Positions 7,442 through 12,784 of a stretch of 12,784 nt of DNA are shown in pieces. The notes beneath the pieces are model-generated. The model had not been told where the DNA came from. It ran no database searches and saw nothing but the letters and a program-made list of their open reading frames with translations. The DNA is from an uncultured Geobacteraceae bacterium (GTDB taxonomy: Bacteria > Desulfobacterota > Desulfuromonadia > Desulfuromonadales > Geopsychrobacteraceae). Each line of letters opens with the position of its first letter. Within the stretch, counting starts at the first letter, position 1. The stretch is from positions 1-12,784 of the forward strand of contig CALFFB010000221.1 of assembly GCA_937958075.1 (NCBI GenBank). Direction: 5' to 3'. The translations under genes were made by a program, and so were the position numbers.

Positions 7442-9847
7442 TTAATTTCCGCGTGCCTGCTGAATTAGCAGATCCCGTGCCAACTGTCCCCAGGCGCTGT
7501 CGCTGTCCCCGTCAACCAGCTGCTGTAACTGCTCCACAGCAGCACCGCGCCGCCCTTGCTGCAGCAGGGTTTGCGCATAACGGTAGCGGGCCTGGGAGGA
7601 AAAATTTTCAGCCTCAAGCAACTGTTGATAGTGCCCCTGGGCAGGGTCCAGATTGCCCAGGCGATAATGGGCTTCGGCCAGCAGTGCCAGATCCTTGACA
7701 GCAAGGGGTTGCTCCGCCGCCACCATCTCCAGGTTGTCGACGACCGCCTGGAAATTATTCTGCCGCCAGTAAGCCTGCGCGACCCGCCTGGCAACGTCAG
7801 GGGTTTGCGGCCGCCCCGGTCGCTGCAAAAGCTCCCGCGCCTCGTCTTCCCTGCCGTCCCGCTCCAGCAGATCAAGGAGCATGACATACAGGGCTCCGCC
7901 GTCGGCTCCATCCGGGTAACGATCCAGATATTCACGGGCGTAGTCAGCGGCCTGGTTATACAGATTGCGCATCTTGTAACTTTTTGCCAGGGGCAGGTAG
8001 AGCTGACTGCGGACCGCCGGATTGCTGCTGCGATCGAACAGATAGAGCAGAACCCGCGTCGCGCGGTCGTAGAGACCCAGCCGCTCAAAAGCAATAACCA
8101 GATTATTGAGAAAATCGCGGTCATAGCCGCCGGCCAGCAACAGGTCGCGGTTTTGCTCGACGAGCACCACGGCGTCCAGGTCCTGGCCCTCTGCCAGCAG
8201 CTTGTCGACCACCAGCGGCAGCTGCCGCACCAGCAGCAGGGTGGCTTCCCGGCGCAGGGGGGAGCTGCGGAAATCCCGCTGGTATTGCATCAGACGCCTG
8301 ACACTCTGCTGATGCTCTTCCGCAAGAAACAGGGCCAGGGCCTCCTTGAACAGACTCTCTTCGCGAATCTGCCGATAGGTCGATTCACGGCCGAGGCGGC
8401 CGTAGCCGGGGGCTGCCTCCACCAGCGCCTGCTCATCACCGTTGACAATCCGGATATCAAGCAGCCGCATCCGCGCCCGATCCCCGCCTTCGGTATCAGG
8501 ATAATCCTGGGTCACCTGCTCCAGGCCGATCCACCCCCAATCAAAATCTCCCGCTTCGTAGGCGGCGGCTCCCGCCGCAAAATGAACGAGATCAGCTCCC
8601 GGGCCCTCGGGGATAACGGCAGCAAGCTGCAGATACAGTTGCCTGGCAAAACTATAGTCTTCCGCCACAAAGGCCGCGTAAGCCGCACGGTTACAGGAGG
8701 AATGATAGAATTCGCACAAGGCACTCGCGTCCGCAACCTCCCGGTAAAGGGCCAGGGCAGGGTCACGCTGATCCAGCCCGAAAACGGCATCGGCCCGGCG
8801 CACTGTCCGCGCAAACTCCAAACTTGCGGGCCAGCTTATGGCCGGATCCTCAAGCTGCTCCAGGGCCAGCTGATACTGCTTGGCCGCCAGGGCCGCTTCG
8901 GTGTGGAGCAGGGTCACGGCGGGGGCCAGAATGTCCGTTGACGGCAGATCAGCAAGTCTGGCGCGTAAATGCACCAGGCCTTCCAGAGGATTGTTCCGGG
9001 CAACCTCACCCCAGACCCGCAGATAATGGACAAGATTCTGATACTCCCCCTCGTGCTCAAGCCACGGCTCCAGACGGGCCAGCCCGGCGGCGTAGGATTG
9101 CGTCCGTAAAAAGGCATCGGCCATCAGCAGATCCCGCTGGTAACGCTGTTCCGTGTCAAGTCCGGACAGGGCCCCGGCCCCTTCCAGCAGACTTAAATAC
9201 AGTTTGTCATTGGCCAGTTGCTGCAACGGCCAGAGAGGGTTTTCCCGATCAGCCACCAGCTGCAGCGCCGGTGGCGGCGTCAGCTCCAATGGCAGCTCAA
9301 ATTGCCACGAACTGCGATAATCCTGAAAAAACTCAAGCCAATGGCCATCCCAGGGTGATTGGCGTTGCAGGCTGGTGCCGGCGGCACCGGGAATCCGCGG
9401 AGGCAGATCACCGACGCGAAAGGCGATGGCCGGGCGGGCACTGTCGTCACCACGCCAGAGTAGATCCAGCACAATCCGGTGGGGATTGCTCCGGGTTTCC
9501 GCTATCACCTGCACCGGTGCCCGTCGCAACAGCAGAGACACAACAAATTCAGGTGGTTTACGGATCAGGGTCATGCGCACAATGGTCCCGTCTTCCGGCA
9601 GCTGACGCAGGGAGGTTCCCGGATTGGTCTCTTCCAGAATCAGCTCAACCCGTTGGGCATTATGATCGACACTGAACCTGGCTTCTTCACTCAAGGTCAG
9701 GATCAGGCGCGTGCGATTGGGATCTTCATCTTTTTCAATGGCTGTCAGCAGAACTTCCGCGCGTGCCGGCACGGCGACACTTAAAAAAAACAACAGCAGA
9801 AACAGCAGCAGTCCCAGAATTTTTTTCGCTGCGACAAAGAATGTCAT
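7442..9847 (-). CDS. Exported AMIN-like/TPR-like alpha-solenoid protein, probable flagellum-linked periplasmic scaffold
   Basis: An 801-residue protein whose family I cannot name with certainty. Residues 1-30 are a clear signal peptide (KK, then a long Leu/Phe core, cleavage after ARA). Residues about 31-130 are beta-rich with two similar stretches, RTRLILTLSEEARFSV...RVELIL and FVVSLLLRRAPVQVI...HRIVLDL, which resemble AMIN domains that bind cell-wall or outer-membrane structures. After a Pro-containing linker (about 130-215) the rest is helical with TPR-like repeats. The clearest span about 611-780 (for example YNQAADYAREYLDRYP, LAEAHYRLGNLDPAQGHYQQL). No catalytic motif is visible. The ATG has a GGGAGG site, a sigma-54-like promoter lies just upstream, and the gene ends 37 nt before flgB, so it is probably co-expressed with flagellar genes. 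A periplasmic motor or peptidoglycan scaffold is inferred; a general TPR lipoprotein-like or gliding protein is the alternative. Confidence 0.85.
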   Translation of the reverse strand: MTFFVAAKKILGLLLFLLLFFLSVAVPARAEVLLTAIEKDEDPNRTRLILTLSEEARFSVDHNAQRVELILEETNPGTSLRQLPEDGTIVRMTLIRKPPEFVVSLLLRRAPVQVIAETRSNPHRIVLDLLWRGDDSARPAIAFRVGDLPPRIPGAAGTSLQRQSPWDGHWLEFFQDYRSSWQFELPLELTPPPALQLVADRENPLWPLQQLANDKLYLSLLEGAGALSGLDTEQRYQRDLLMADAFLRTQSYAAGLARLEPWLEHEGEYQNLVHYLRVWGEVARNNPLEGLVHLRARLADLPSTDILAPAVTLLHTEAALAAKQYQLALEQLEDPAISWPASLEFARTVRRADAVFGLDQRDPALALYREVADASALCEFYHSSCNRAAYAAFVAEDYSFARQLYLQLAAVIPEGPGADLVHFAAGAAAYEAGDFDWGWIGLEQVTQDYPDTEGGDRARMRLLDIRIVNGDEQALVEAAPGYGRLGRESTYRQIREESLFKEALALFLAEEHQQSVRRLMQYQRDFRSSPLRREATLLLVRQLPLVVDKLLAEGQDLDAVVLVEQNRDLLLAGGYDRDFLNNLVIAFERLGLYDRATRVLLYLFDRSSNPAVRSQLYLPLAKSYKMRNLYNQAADYAREYLDRYPDGADGGALYVMLLDLLERDGREDEARELLQRPGRPQTPDVARRVAQAYWRQNNFQAVVDNLEMVAAEQPLAVKDLALLAEAHYRLGNLDPAQGHYQQLLEAENFSSQARYRYAQTLLQQGRRGAAVEQLQQLVDGDSDSAWGQLARDLLIQQARGN
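7467..7483 (-). promoter_or_regulatory. Sigma-54 promoter of the flgB operon, inside the 3' end of the upstream gene
   Basis: The minus strand reads TTGGCACGGGATCTGCT. Against the RpoN consensus YTGGCACGrNNNTTGCW, the -24 block TTGGCACG is complete and the -12 block has TGCT with the correct GG-to-GC spacing; one T of TTGC is C. Predicted transcription start is near 7456, about 50 nt before the flgB ATG. The element lies in the last 14 codons of the upstream reading frame, so it must serve both as coding sequence and promoter. Activation would need a sigma-54 enhancer-binding protein not encoded here. Confidence 0.7.
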
Positions 9848-9891
9848 TGATGCCTCCCATCACTAGCGGATAAACTCGCACTTCGCAGACT

Positions 9892-9908
9892 GGCGAGAAT
9901 CGTGCCAA
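9892..9908 (-). promoter_or_regulatory. Sigma-54-like promoter of the 801-residue TPR-like gene
   Basis: The minus strand reads TTGGCACGATTCTCGCC. The -24 block TTGGCACG is complete and the -12 block has GC at the right distance (TCGC in place of TTGC). Predicted start near 9881, about 34 nt before the ATG at 9847, which has a GGGAGG ribosome site. It overlaps a 5-bp inverted repeat (TCGTG at 9900-9904 and CACGA at 9911-9915). Its -24 block is identical to that of the flgB promoter, which supports co-regulation. Confidence 0.6.
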
Positions 9909-10000
9909 ATCACGAAAAGCACATTCAACGTTCCGGTTTTACTGCTGTTTCAGACAAAATTTCGTCACGTCCTTCTTTTTCAAACGAGGGGGAACAAGCC

Positions 10001-10027
10001 TTGTCGTAATTTTGACATCAATATAAC
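10001..10027 (+). promoter_or_regulatory. Possible weak sigma-70 promoter for larE
   Basis: A TATAAC hexamer (10022-10027) has TTGTCG (10001-10006) upstream with a 15-nt spacer, shorter than the usual 17. It would place the start about 8 nt before the ATG at 10042, leaving a very short leader. The ribosome site is weak (CGGA). Low confidence, but no better promoter was seen in the 194-nt divergent region. Confidence 0.25.
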
Positions 10028-10041
10028 GGATCGGAAACACG

Positions 10042-10851
10042 ATGACTCTTGATGAAAAATACGCACGACTGCAAACCATCCTCACGGATCTGGACAGGGT
10101 GCTGGTTGCCTTCTCCGGCGGCGTGGATTCCACCTTCCTGCTCAAGGTGGCCCGCGATGTCCTGGACGCGGACCGGGTATTGGCGTTAACGGCAACATCG
10201 CCGACCTATCCCGCCTACGAATTTGACCAGAGCCGTCAGCTGGCGGCGGCCCTGGGTGTCCGGCAGGAGGTGATCGCCAGCAATGAATTGGCGAATGAAG
10301 CCTTTACCAGAAACGACAAGAGGCGCTGCTACCACTGCAAAATGACCCTCTTCCATCTCTGCCTGCAACAGGGAAGGAAACTCGGCTTTGAGGTTATTCT
10401 TGATGGTTCAAACCTGGATGATCTGGATGACTTTCGCCCCGGACGGGAAGCAGTACAGGAACTTAAGGTCCGCTCCCCCCTGCAGGAAGCGCAGCTGACC
10501 AAGGAGGATATCCGCACCCTGAGCCGCCGCCTGGGCTTGCCGACAGCCGACAAGCAGGCCTTTGCCTGCCTGTCGTCACGTTTTCCCTATGGCACGGAAA
10601 TCACCGCGGAACGTCTCACCCAGGTCGATCAGTGTGAAACCTTTCTCAGGGAACAGGGGTTTCATAACTACCGGGTCAGATACCATCATGACATCGCCCG
10701 GATCGAAGTGGCTCCTGATGAAATTCCCCGCCTGCTCGATGGACAGTTACGCCAACAGGTTGTCGCGACCTGCAAACAGGCGGGATTCTCCTATGTCACC
10801 CTCGATCTGCAGGGCTACCGCACCGGCAGTATGAACGAGGTATTGAAATAG
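10042..10851 (+). CDS. larE: ATP-dependent sulfur transferase LarE, three-cysteine type
   Basis: A 269-residue PP-loop protein. LarE activates and thiolates pyridinium dicarboxylate mononucleotide to build the nickel-pincer nucleotide cofactor of lactate racemase and related enzymes. The ATP-binding PP-loop SGGVDS is at residues 25-30. The family block QAFACLSSRFPYG places a Cys at residue 176, the position of the sacrificial Cys in Lactobacillus LarE. There is also C96-x-x-C99 (RRCYHCK); C96, C99 and C176 together match the type that, as in Thermotoga LarE, binds a [4Fe-4S] cluster and can turn over. The C-terminal LQGYRTGSMNE is typical. No larB, larC or racemase gene is present here. It is divergent from the TPR-like gene. 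Family call is firm; the cluster type is inferred from the cysteines. Confidence 0.93.
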   Translation: MTLDEKYARLQTILTDLDRVLVAFSGGVDSTFLLKVARDVLDADRVLALTATSPTYPAYEFDQSRQLAAALGVRQEVIASNELANEAFTRNDKRRCYHCKMTLFHLCLQQGRKLGFEVILDGSNLDDLDDFRPGREAVQELKVRSPLQEAQLTKEDIRTLSRRLGLPTADKQAFACLSSRFPYGTEITAERLTQVDQCETFLREQGFHNYRVRYHHDIARIEVAPDEIPRLLDGQLRQQVVATCKQAGFSYVTLDLQGYRTGSMNEVLK

Positions 10852-10882
10852 CCCCAGCAGCGGGCTGCGCCCCCATCCAACC

Positions 10883-10890
10883 AAGGAGGT
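10883..10890 (+). promoter_or_regulatory. Strong ribosome binding site of the yciI-like gene
   Basis: AAGGAGGT lies 4 nt before the ATG at 10895. It fixes the start and indicates efficient, independent translation after the 43-nt gap from larE. Confidence 0.7.
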
Positions 10891-10894
10891 TGTT

Positions 10895-11170
10895 ATGCTG
10901 TTTGCCATCCGTTGTATCGACAAGGCGGATCATCTGCCGCTACGTCAGGAAAATCGTCCCGCCCACATTGAATACGTAAAAACCTTCCATGACCGGCTGT
11001 ACGCCGCCGGCCCCTTGCTCGATGCACAAGGGCAGATGTGCGGGTCCCTGATTATTCTGGACGTGGCGGACAAGGCAGAAGCGCAGCAGTTTGCCGCCAA
11101 TGACCCCTACGCCCTGGCGGGACTGTTCGCCGAAGTGACCATTGATCACTGGAATCGGGTCCTGCCCTAG
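10895..11170 (+). CDS. YciI-family protein
   Basis: A 91-residue protein with the YCII fold pattern: a beta strand MLFAIRCIDK, then RPAHIEYVK with a conserved His at residue 24, YAAGPLLDAQGQMCGSLIILD, and the C-terminal NDPYALAGLFAEVTIDHW. The family is a ferredoxin-like dimer, and its His and Asp are proposed catalytic residues, but most members have no known reaction. The substrate here is unknown. It follows larE by 43 nt on the same strand, so co-transcription is possible. A link to cofactor synthesis is not shown by sequence. A small hairpin in the larE-yciI gap (AGCCC/GGGCT) has no U-tract and is not read as a terminator. Confidence 0.9.
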   Translation: MLFAIRCIDKADHLPLRQENRPAHIEYVKTFHDRLYAAGPLLDAQGQMCGSLIILDVADKAEAQQFAANDPYALAGLFAEVTIDHWNRVLP

Positions 11171-11314
11171 CAGTTTGTCACTCATAGCAGGTTGCTAGAT
11201 TGCGCTGGATTTTGGCGGGTCAGCAAGGCATGGCCACCGCACCTGAAGCGTCAAAGGACAAGCAAGATGCGATAGTTTATGGGTTACAGGGAAGCAGCAC
11301 CCTCGCGCAGCGGG
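11171..11314. other. Intergenic region between convergent genes
   Basis: 144 nt between the ends of the plus-strand yciI-like gene and the minus-strand PaaI-type gene. It holds a small stem TAGCA/TGCTA (11185-11197). A perfect 7-bp inverted repeat, CACCCTC (11298-11304) and GAGGGTG (11324-11330), spans the stop codon of the minus-strand gene with a 19-nt loop. Neither has a U-tract, so a standard intrinsic terminator is not supported; the repeat could still act as a bidirectional RNA end. No convincing small gene was seen. Confidence 0.5.
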
Positions 11315-11839
11315 TTAAATGGTGAGGGTGTCCGGGGTCGGATCGTCCGGCAGCTGCCATGCGGTTTGGGTGAAATCACTGTCGGTGATCTGGTCGATAC
11401 GGCGCTTGACAAAACGCCCCTGGGCCTCAACGGCAACGCTGCCGTCGGGCAGATAGAGTTCGCCGCTGCCTGCGAACAGGCGCCCCTGATCCTTATCGAT
11501 ACGCCCGACCACCGTCAGCTCGACCCCCAGGGGGACCGGCTTGCGATAACGCACCTGCAGCTCGGCGGTAAGGCCGAAGGTCGTCTGATCGTGGTTGATC
11601 ATGATGGCTCTGCCGATGGTCTCATCGAGAATCGCGGCGGAAATGCCTCCATGAGCAAGGCCGGGATAGCTCTGATGGTGATTCTGCAGGGTAAAGCGCG
11701 CCAGCAATTCCCCTTCCGATGTTTCATAAAACCGGGCGCCGATGCCCAGGGCGTTGTCGGTCCCGCAAACCAAACAGTCTTTTGAAATCGGCTGGGTCCC
11801 GGCAATCCGATGCACTGTCCGTGTTGTATCCGTCATCAT
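11315..11839 (-). CDS. PaaI-type hotdog-fold thioesterase
   Basis: A 174-residue protein of the hotdog acyl-CoA thioesterase superfamily, which hydrolyses acyl-CoA thioesters. The core signature HGGISAAILDETIG (residues 63-76) carries the HGG motif and the acidic residue D72/E73 of the PaaI group. The N-terminal CLVCG (22-26) followed by LGIGARFY is typical of this subfamily; the two Cys could bind a metal or be structural. The substrate cannot be read from sequence. Two adjacent ATGs (11837-11839 and 11834-11836) are both possible; an AGGGA site is 5 or 8 nt away. It lies 21 nt after the 4HBT-type gene, so it is probably the last gene of the merR operon. Confidence 0.88.
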   Translation of the reverse strand: MMTDTTRTVHRIAGTQPISKDCLVCGTDNALGIGARFYETSEGELLARFTLQNHHQSYPGLAHGGISAAILDETIGRAIMINHDQTTFGLTAELQVRYRKPVPLGVELTVVGRIDKDQGRLFAGSGELYLPDGSVAVEAQGRFVKRRIDQITDSDFTQTAWQLPDDPTPDTLTI

Positions 11840-11860
11840 AATATCCCTGTATTCGTGTTG

Positions 11861-12268
11861 TTACACTGTTGCTGAAGGAGCAAAGGTTTCGCGTATCAGG
11901 GCAGGTAACGCCGCCGGTTTCTTTGCTGCCGGATCATAGGCGACCATGACCGTGCGGGCGGTGGCGTACTCACGTCCGTTACCATCATGCAGCCGATAAC
12001 TGAACGTAAAGCTGGTATATTTGAGATTTTCAACCTGCAGGCTAATCAGCAAGGTATCATTGAGCAGGATGGGCACACGGTAATCGCACTCGGCGCGCAC
12101 CACCAGGAACAGCAGTGACGAGTCAAGAAAGGCCCCGAAATATTTCTGAAAAAGCTTGATACGCGCGGTTTCCAGATAGGTAAAAAACAAAGCGTTGTTG
12201 ACATGGCCGTAAGCATCAAGATCAGCAAAGCGAATCTCGATGGGCGTGGTAAACGCAAAAGGCACCAT
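11861..12268 (-). CDS. 4HBT/YbgC-FadM-type hotdog thioesterase
   Basis: A 135-residue protein with the 4HBT signature RFADLDAYGHVNNALFFTYLETAR (residues 13-36). D18 lies at the position of the catalytic Asp of 4-hydroxybenzoyl-CoA thioesterases and YbgC. The family acts on aryl- or acyl-CoA thioesters; YbgC prefers short-chain and FadM long-chain acyl-CoA. The preference here is not visible. The ATG overlaps the merR stop by one nucleotide (TGATG), so translation is coupled to the regulator, and the PaaI-type gene follows after 21 nt. Two different hotdog folds in one operon suggest removal of distinct acyl-CoA pools. Confidence 0.9.
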   Translation of the reverse strand: MVPFAFTTPIEIRFADLDAYGHVNNALFFTYLETARIKLFQKYFGAFLDSSLLFLVVRAECDYRVPILLNDTLLISLQVENLKYTSFTFSYRLHDGNGREYATARTVMVAYDPAAKKPAALPALIRETFAPSATV

Positions 12269-12681
12269 CAGCGCACCACCGGACTTTTGCCCTGAAGAAT
12301 ATCCAGTATCCGCTGGCGATATTCGACAATTTCCTGCTTCAGAGACTCCAGGCTGGCGATCTTGTCGTCAACCTTGCTGATGTGAAAATCGAGAATTTCC
12401 AGAAGTTTCGGCGTGATCGTATGAAAATCCTGCCGGTTGATATCGAAATTGCGGGCCAGCTCCTGCATCTCATTCAGGGAGATCCCCAGCTCCTTCAACT
12501 TGAGAATAAACTTCAGGCGCAACACCTCATCACGCCGGTAACTGCGGGTGCTTCCTCCGGTTCGCTGGGCAGCACCCATCAGCCCGATTTCTTCGTAATA
12601 GCGGATGGTGCGGGTGGTTATGCCAAGCTGCCTGGCGAGCTCACCAATCTGCAGAGGCCTGTCCTGGGTTTCATCGTTCAT
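12268..12681 (-). CDS. MerR-family transcriptional regulator
   Basis: A 137-residue regulator. Residues about 10-78 form the winged helix-turn-helix of MerR (IGELARQLGITTRTIRYYEE, then GSTRSYRRDEVLRLKFILKLKELGISL). Residues about 90-128 form a long dimerisation helix (LEILDFHISKVDDKIASLESLKQEIVEYRQRI). There is no Cys in the protein, so a CueR/ZntR-type metal sensor is unlikely. The short form resembles LiuR-like MerR regulators of branched-chain and fatty-acid catabolism, which fits two downstream acyl-CoA thioesterases. The ligand is inferred. The gene overlaps the thioesterase gene by 1 nt, has an AGG-containing ribosome site, and is preceded by a sigma-70-like promoter and a dyad, suggesting self-regulation. 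Confidence 0.9.
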   Translation of the reverse strand: MNDETQDRPLQIGELARQLGITTRTIRYYEEIGLMGAAQRTGGSTRSYRRDEVLRLKFILKLKELGISLNEMQELARNFDINRQDFHTITPKLLEILDFHISKVDDKIASLESLKQEIVEYRQRILDILQGKSPVVR

Positions 12682-12725
12682 TGCCTGAGCCTGTGGAAAA
12701 GTGCGTCTCCCTCACGAGAAGCACG

Positions 12726-12741
12726 TTGACCTTTACGTAAC
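12726..12741. promoter_or_regulatory. Possible MerR operator (dyad) ahead of merR
   Basis: The plus strand reads TTGACCTTTACGTAAC, two 7-nt half sites around a central TT. Each half matches TTKACGT at 6 of 7 positions, a half site I recall for LiuR-type MerR regulators (from memory, not checked). It lies just downstream of the predicted start of the merR operon, so binding could block transcription. TTGACC could also be the -35 of a divergent promoter. Confidence 0.3.
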
Positions 12742-12750
12742 CTACCGCAC

Positions 12751-12780
12751 TTCATAGCACTTGTCCCAGGAAACTGTCAA
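12751..12780 (-). promoter_or_regulatory. Sigma-70-like promoter of the merR-thioesterase operon
   Basis: On the minus strand TTGACA (12780-12775) is followed after 18 nt by TATGAA (12756-12751). The -35 is perfect and the -10 matches 4 of 6 positions. Start predicted near 12744, about 60 nt before the merR ATG. Confidence 0.5.
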
Positions 12781-12784
12781 CGAC

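Noticed and set aside
7556..8941. Open frame of about 461 codons on the plus strand, antisense to the TPR-like gene
   Set aside because: The minus-strand frame has a signal peptide, repeats, a ribosome site and a promoter, while the plus-strand frame has none of these.
10850..10866. Hairpin AGCCC/GGGCT after larE as a terminator
   Set aside because: A 5-bp stem with a 7-nt loop and no following T-tract; too weak to call.
11185..11197. Hairpin TAGCA/TGCTA after the yciI-like gene as a terminator
   Set aside because: AT-containing 5-bp stem and no T-tract downstream.

Overview
The window most likely comes from a Gram-negative, GC-rich, flagellated bacterium of the Desulfuromonadales/Geobacter type (Desulfobacterota, former Deltaproteobacteria). 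This is inferred from the gene order flgB-flgC-fliE-fliF-fliG-fliH-fliI-fliJ-motE-fliK, from sigma-54-type promoters ahead of flagellar genes, and from the flanking genes. No rRNA or other firm taxonomic marker is present. I see no mobile element, CRISPR array, tRNA or rRNA.

Region 1 (1-7404, all minus strand) is a flagellar operon for the basal body and export apparatus. In transcription order it holds the rod proteins flgB and flgC, the rod/MS-ring adaptor fliE, the MS-ring fliF, the rotor switch fliG, the export ATPase complex fliH-fliI-fliJ, a MotE-like periplasmic coiled-coil protein, and the 5' part of fliK (hook-length control), which runs off the left edge. Genes are tightly packed, with ATGA overlaps at fliH/fliI and fliJ/motE and a 14-nt overlap at fliG/fliH. 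A near-consensus sigma-54 promoter for the operon (7467-7483) lies inside the 3' end of the next gene upstream.

Region 2 (7442-9847, minus) encodes an 801-residue exported protein with a signal peptide, a beta-rich AMIN-like N-terminal part and a long TPR-like alpha-solenoid. It ends 37 nt before flgB and has its own sigma-54-like promoter at 9892-9908. It is the least explained gene here. Its position, promoter type and architecture suggest a periplasmic flagellar motor or cell-wall scaffold, perhaps analogous to Campylobacter PflA.

Region 3 (10042-11170, plus) is a divergent pair: larE, a PP-loop ATP-dependent sulfur transferase of the three-cysteine type, and a small YciI-family protein.

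Region 4 (11315-12681, minus) is a three-gene set: a MerR-family regulator, a 4HBT/YbgC-type hotdog thioesterase and a PaaI-type hotdog thioesterase. The regulator gene is preceded by a sigma-70-like promoter and a dyad resembling operators of MerR-type fatty-acid/branched-chain regulators. This looks like an acyl-CoA-related unit whose regulator may also control a gene beyond the right edge.

Most of the window is well-known flagellar biology. The parts worth a second look are the 801-residue protein with its sigma-54 control, the orphan three-Cys LarE, and the MerR/double-thioesterase unit.
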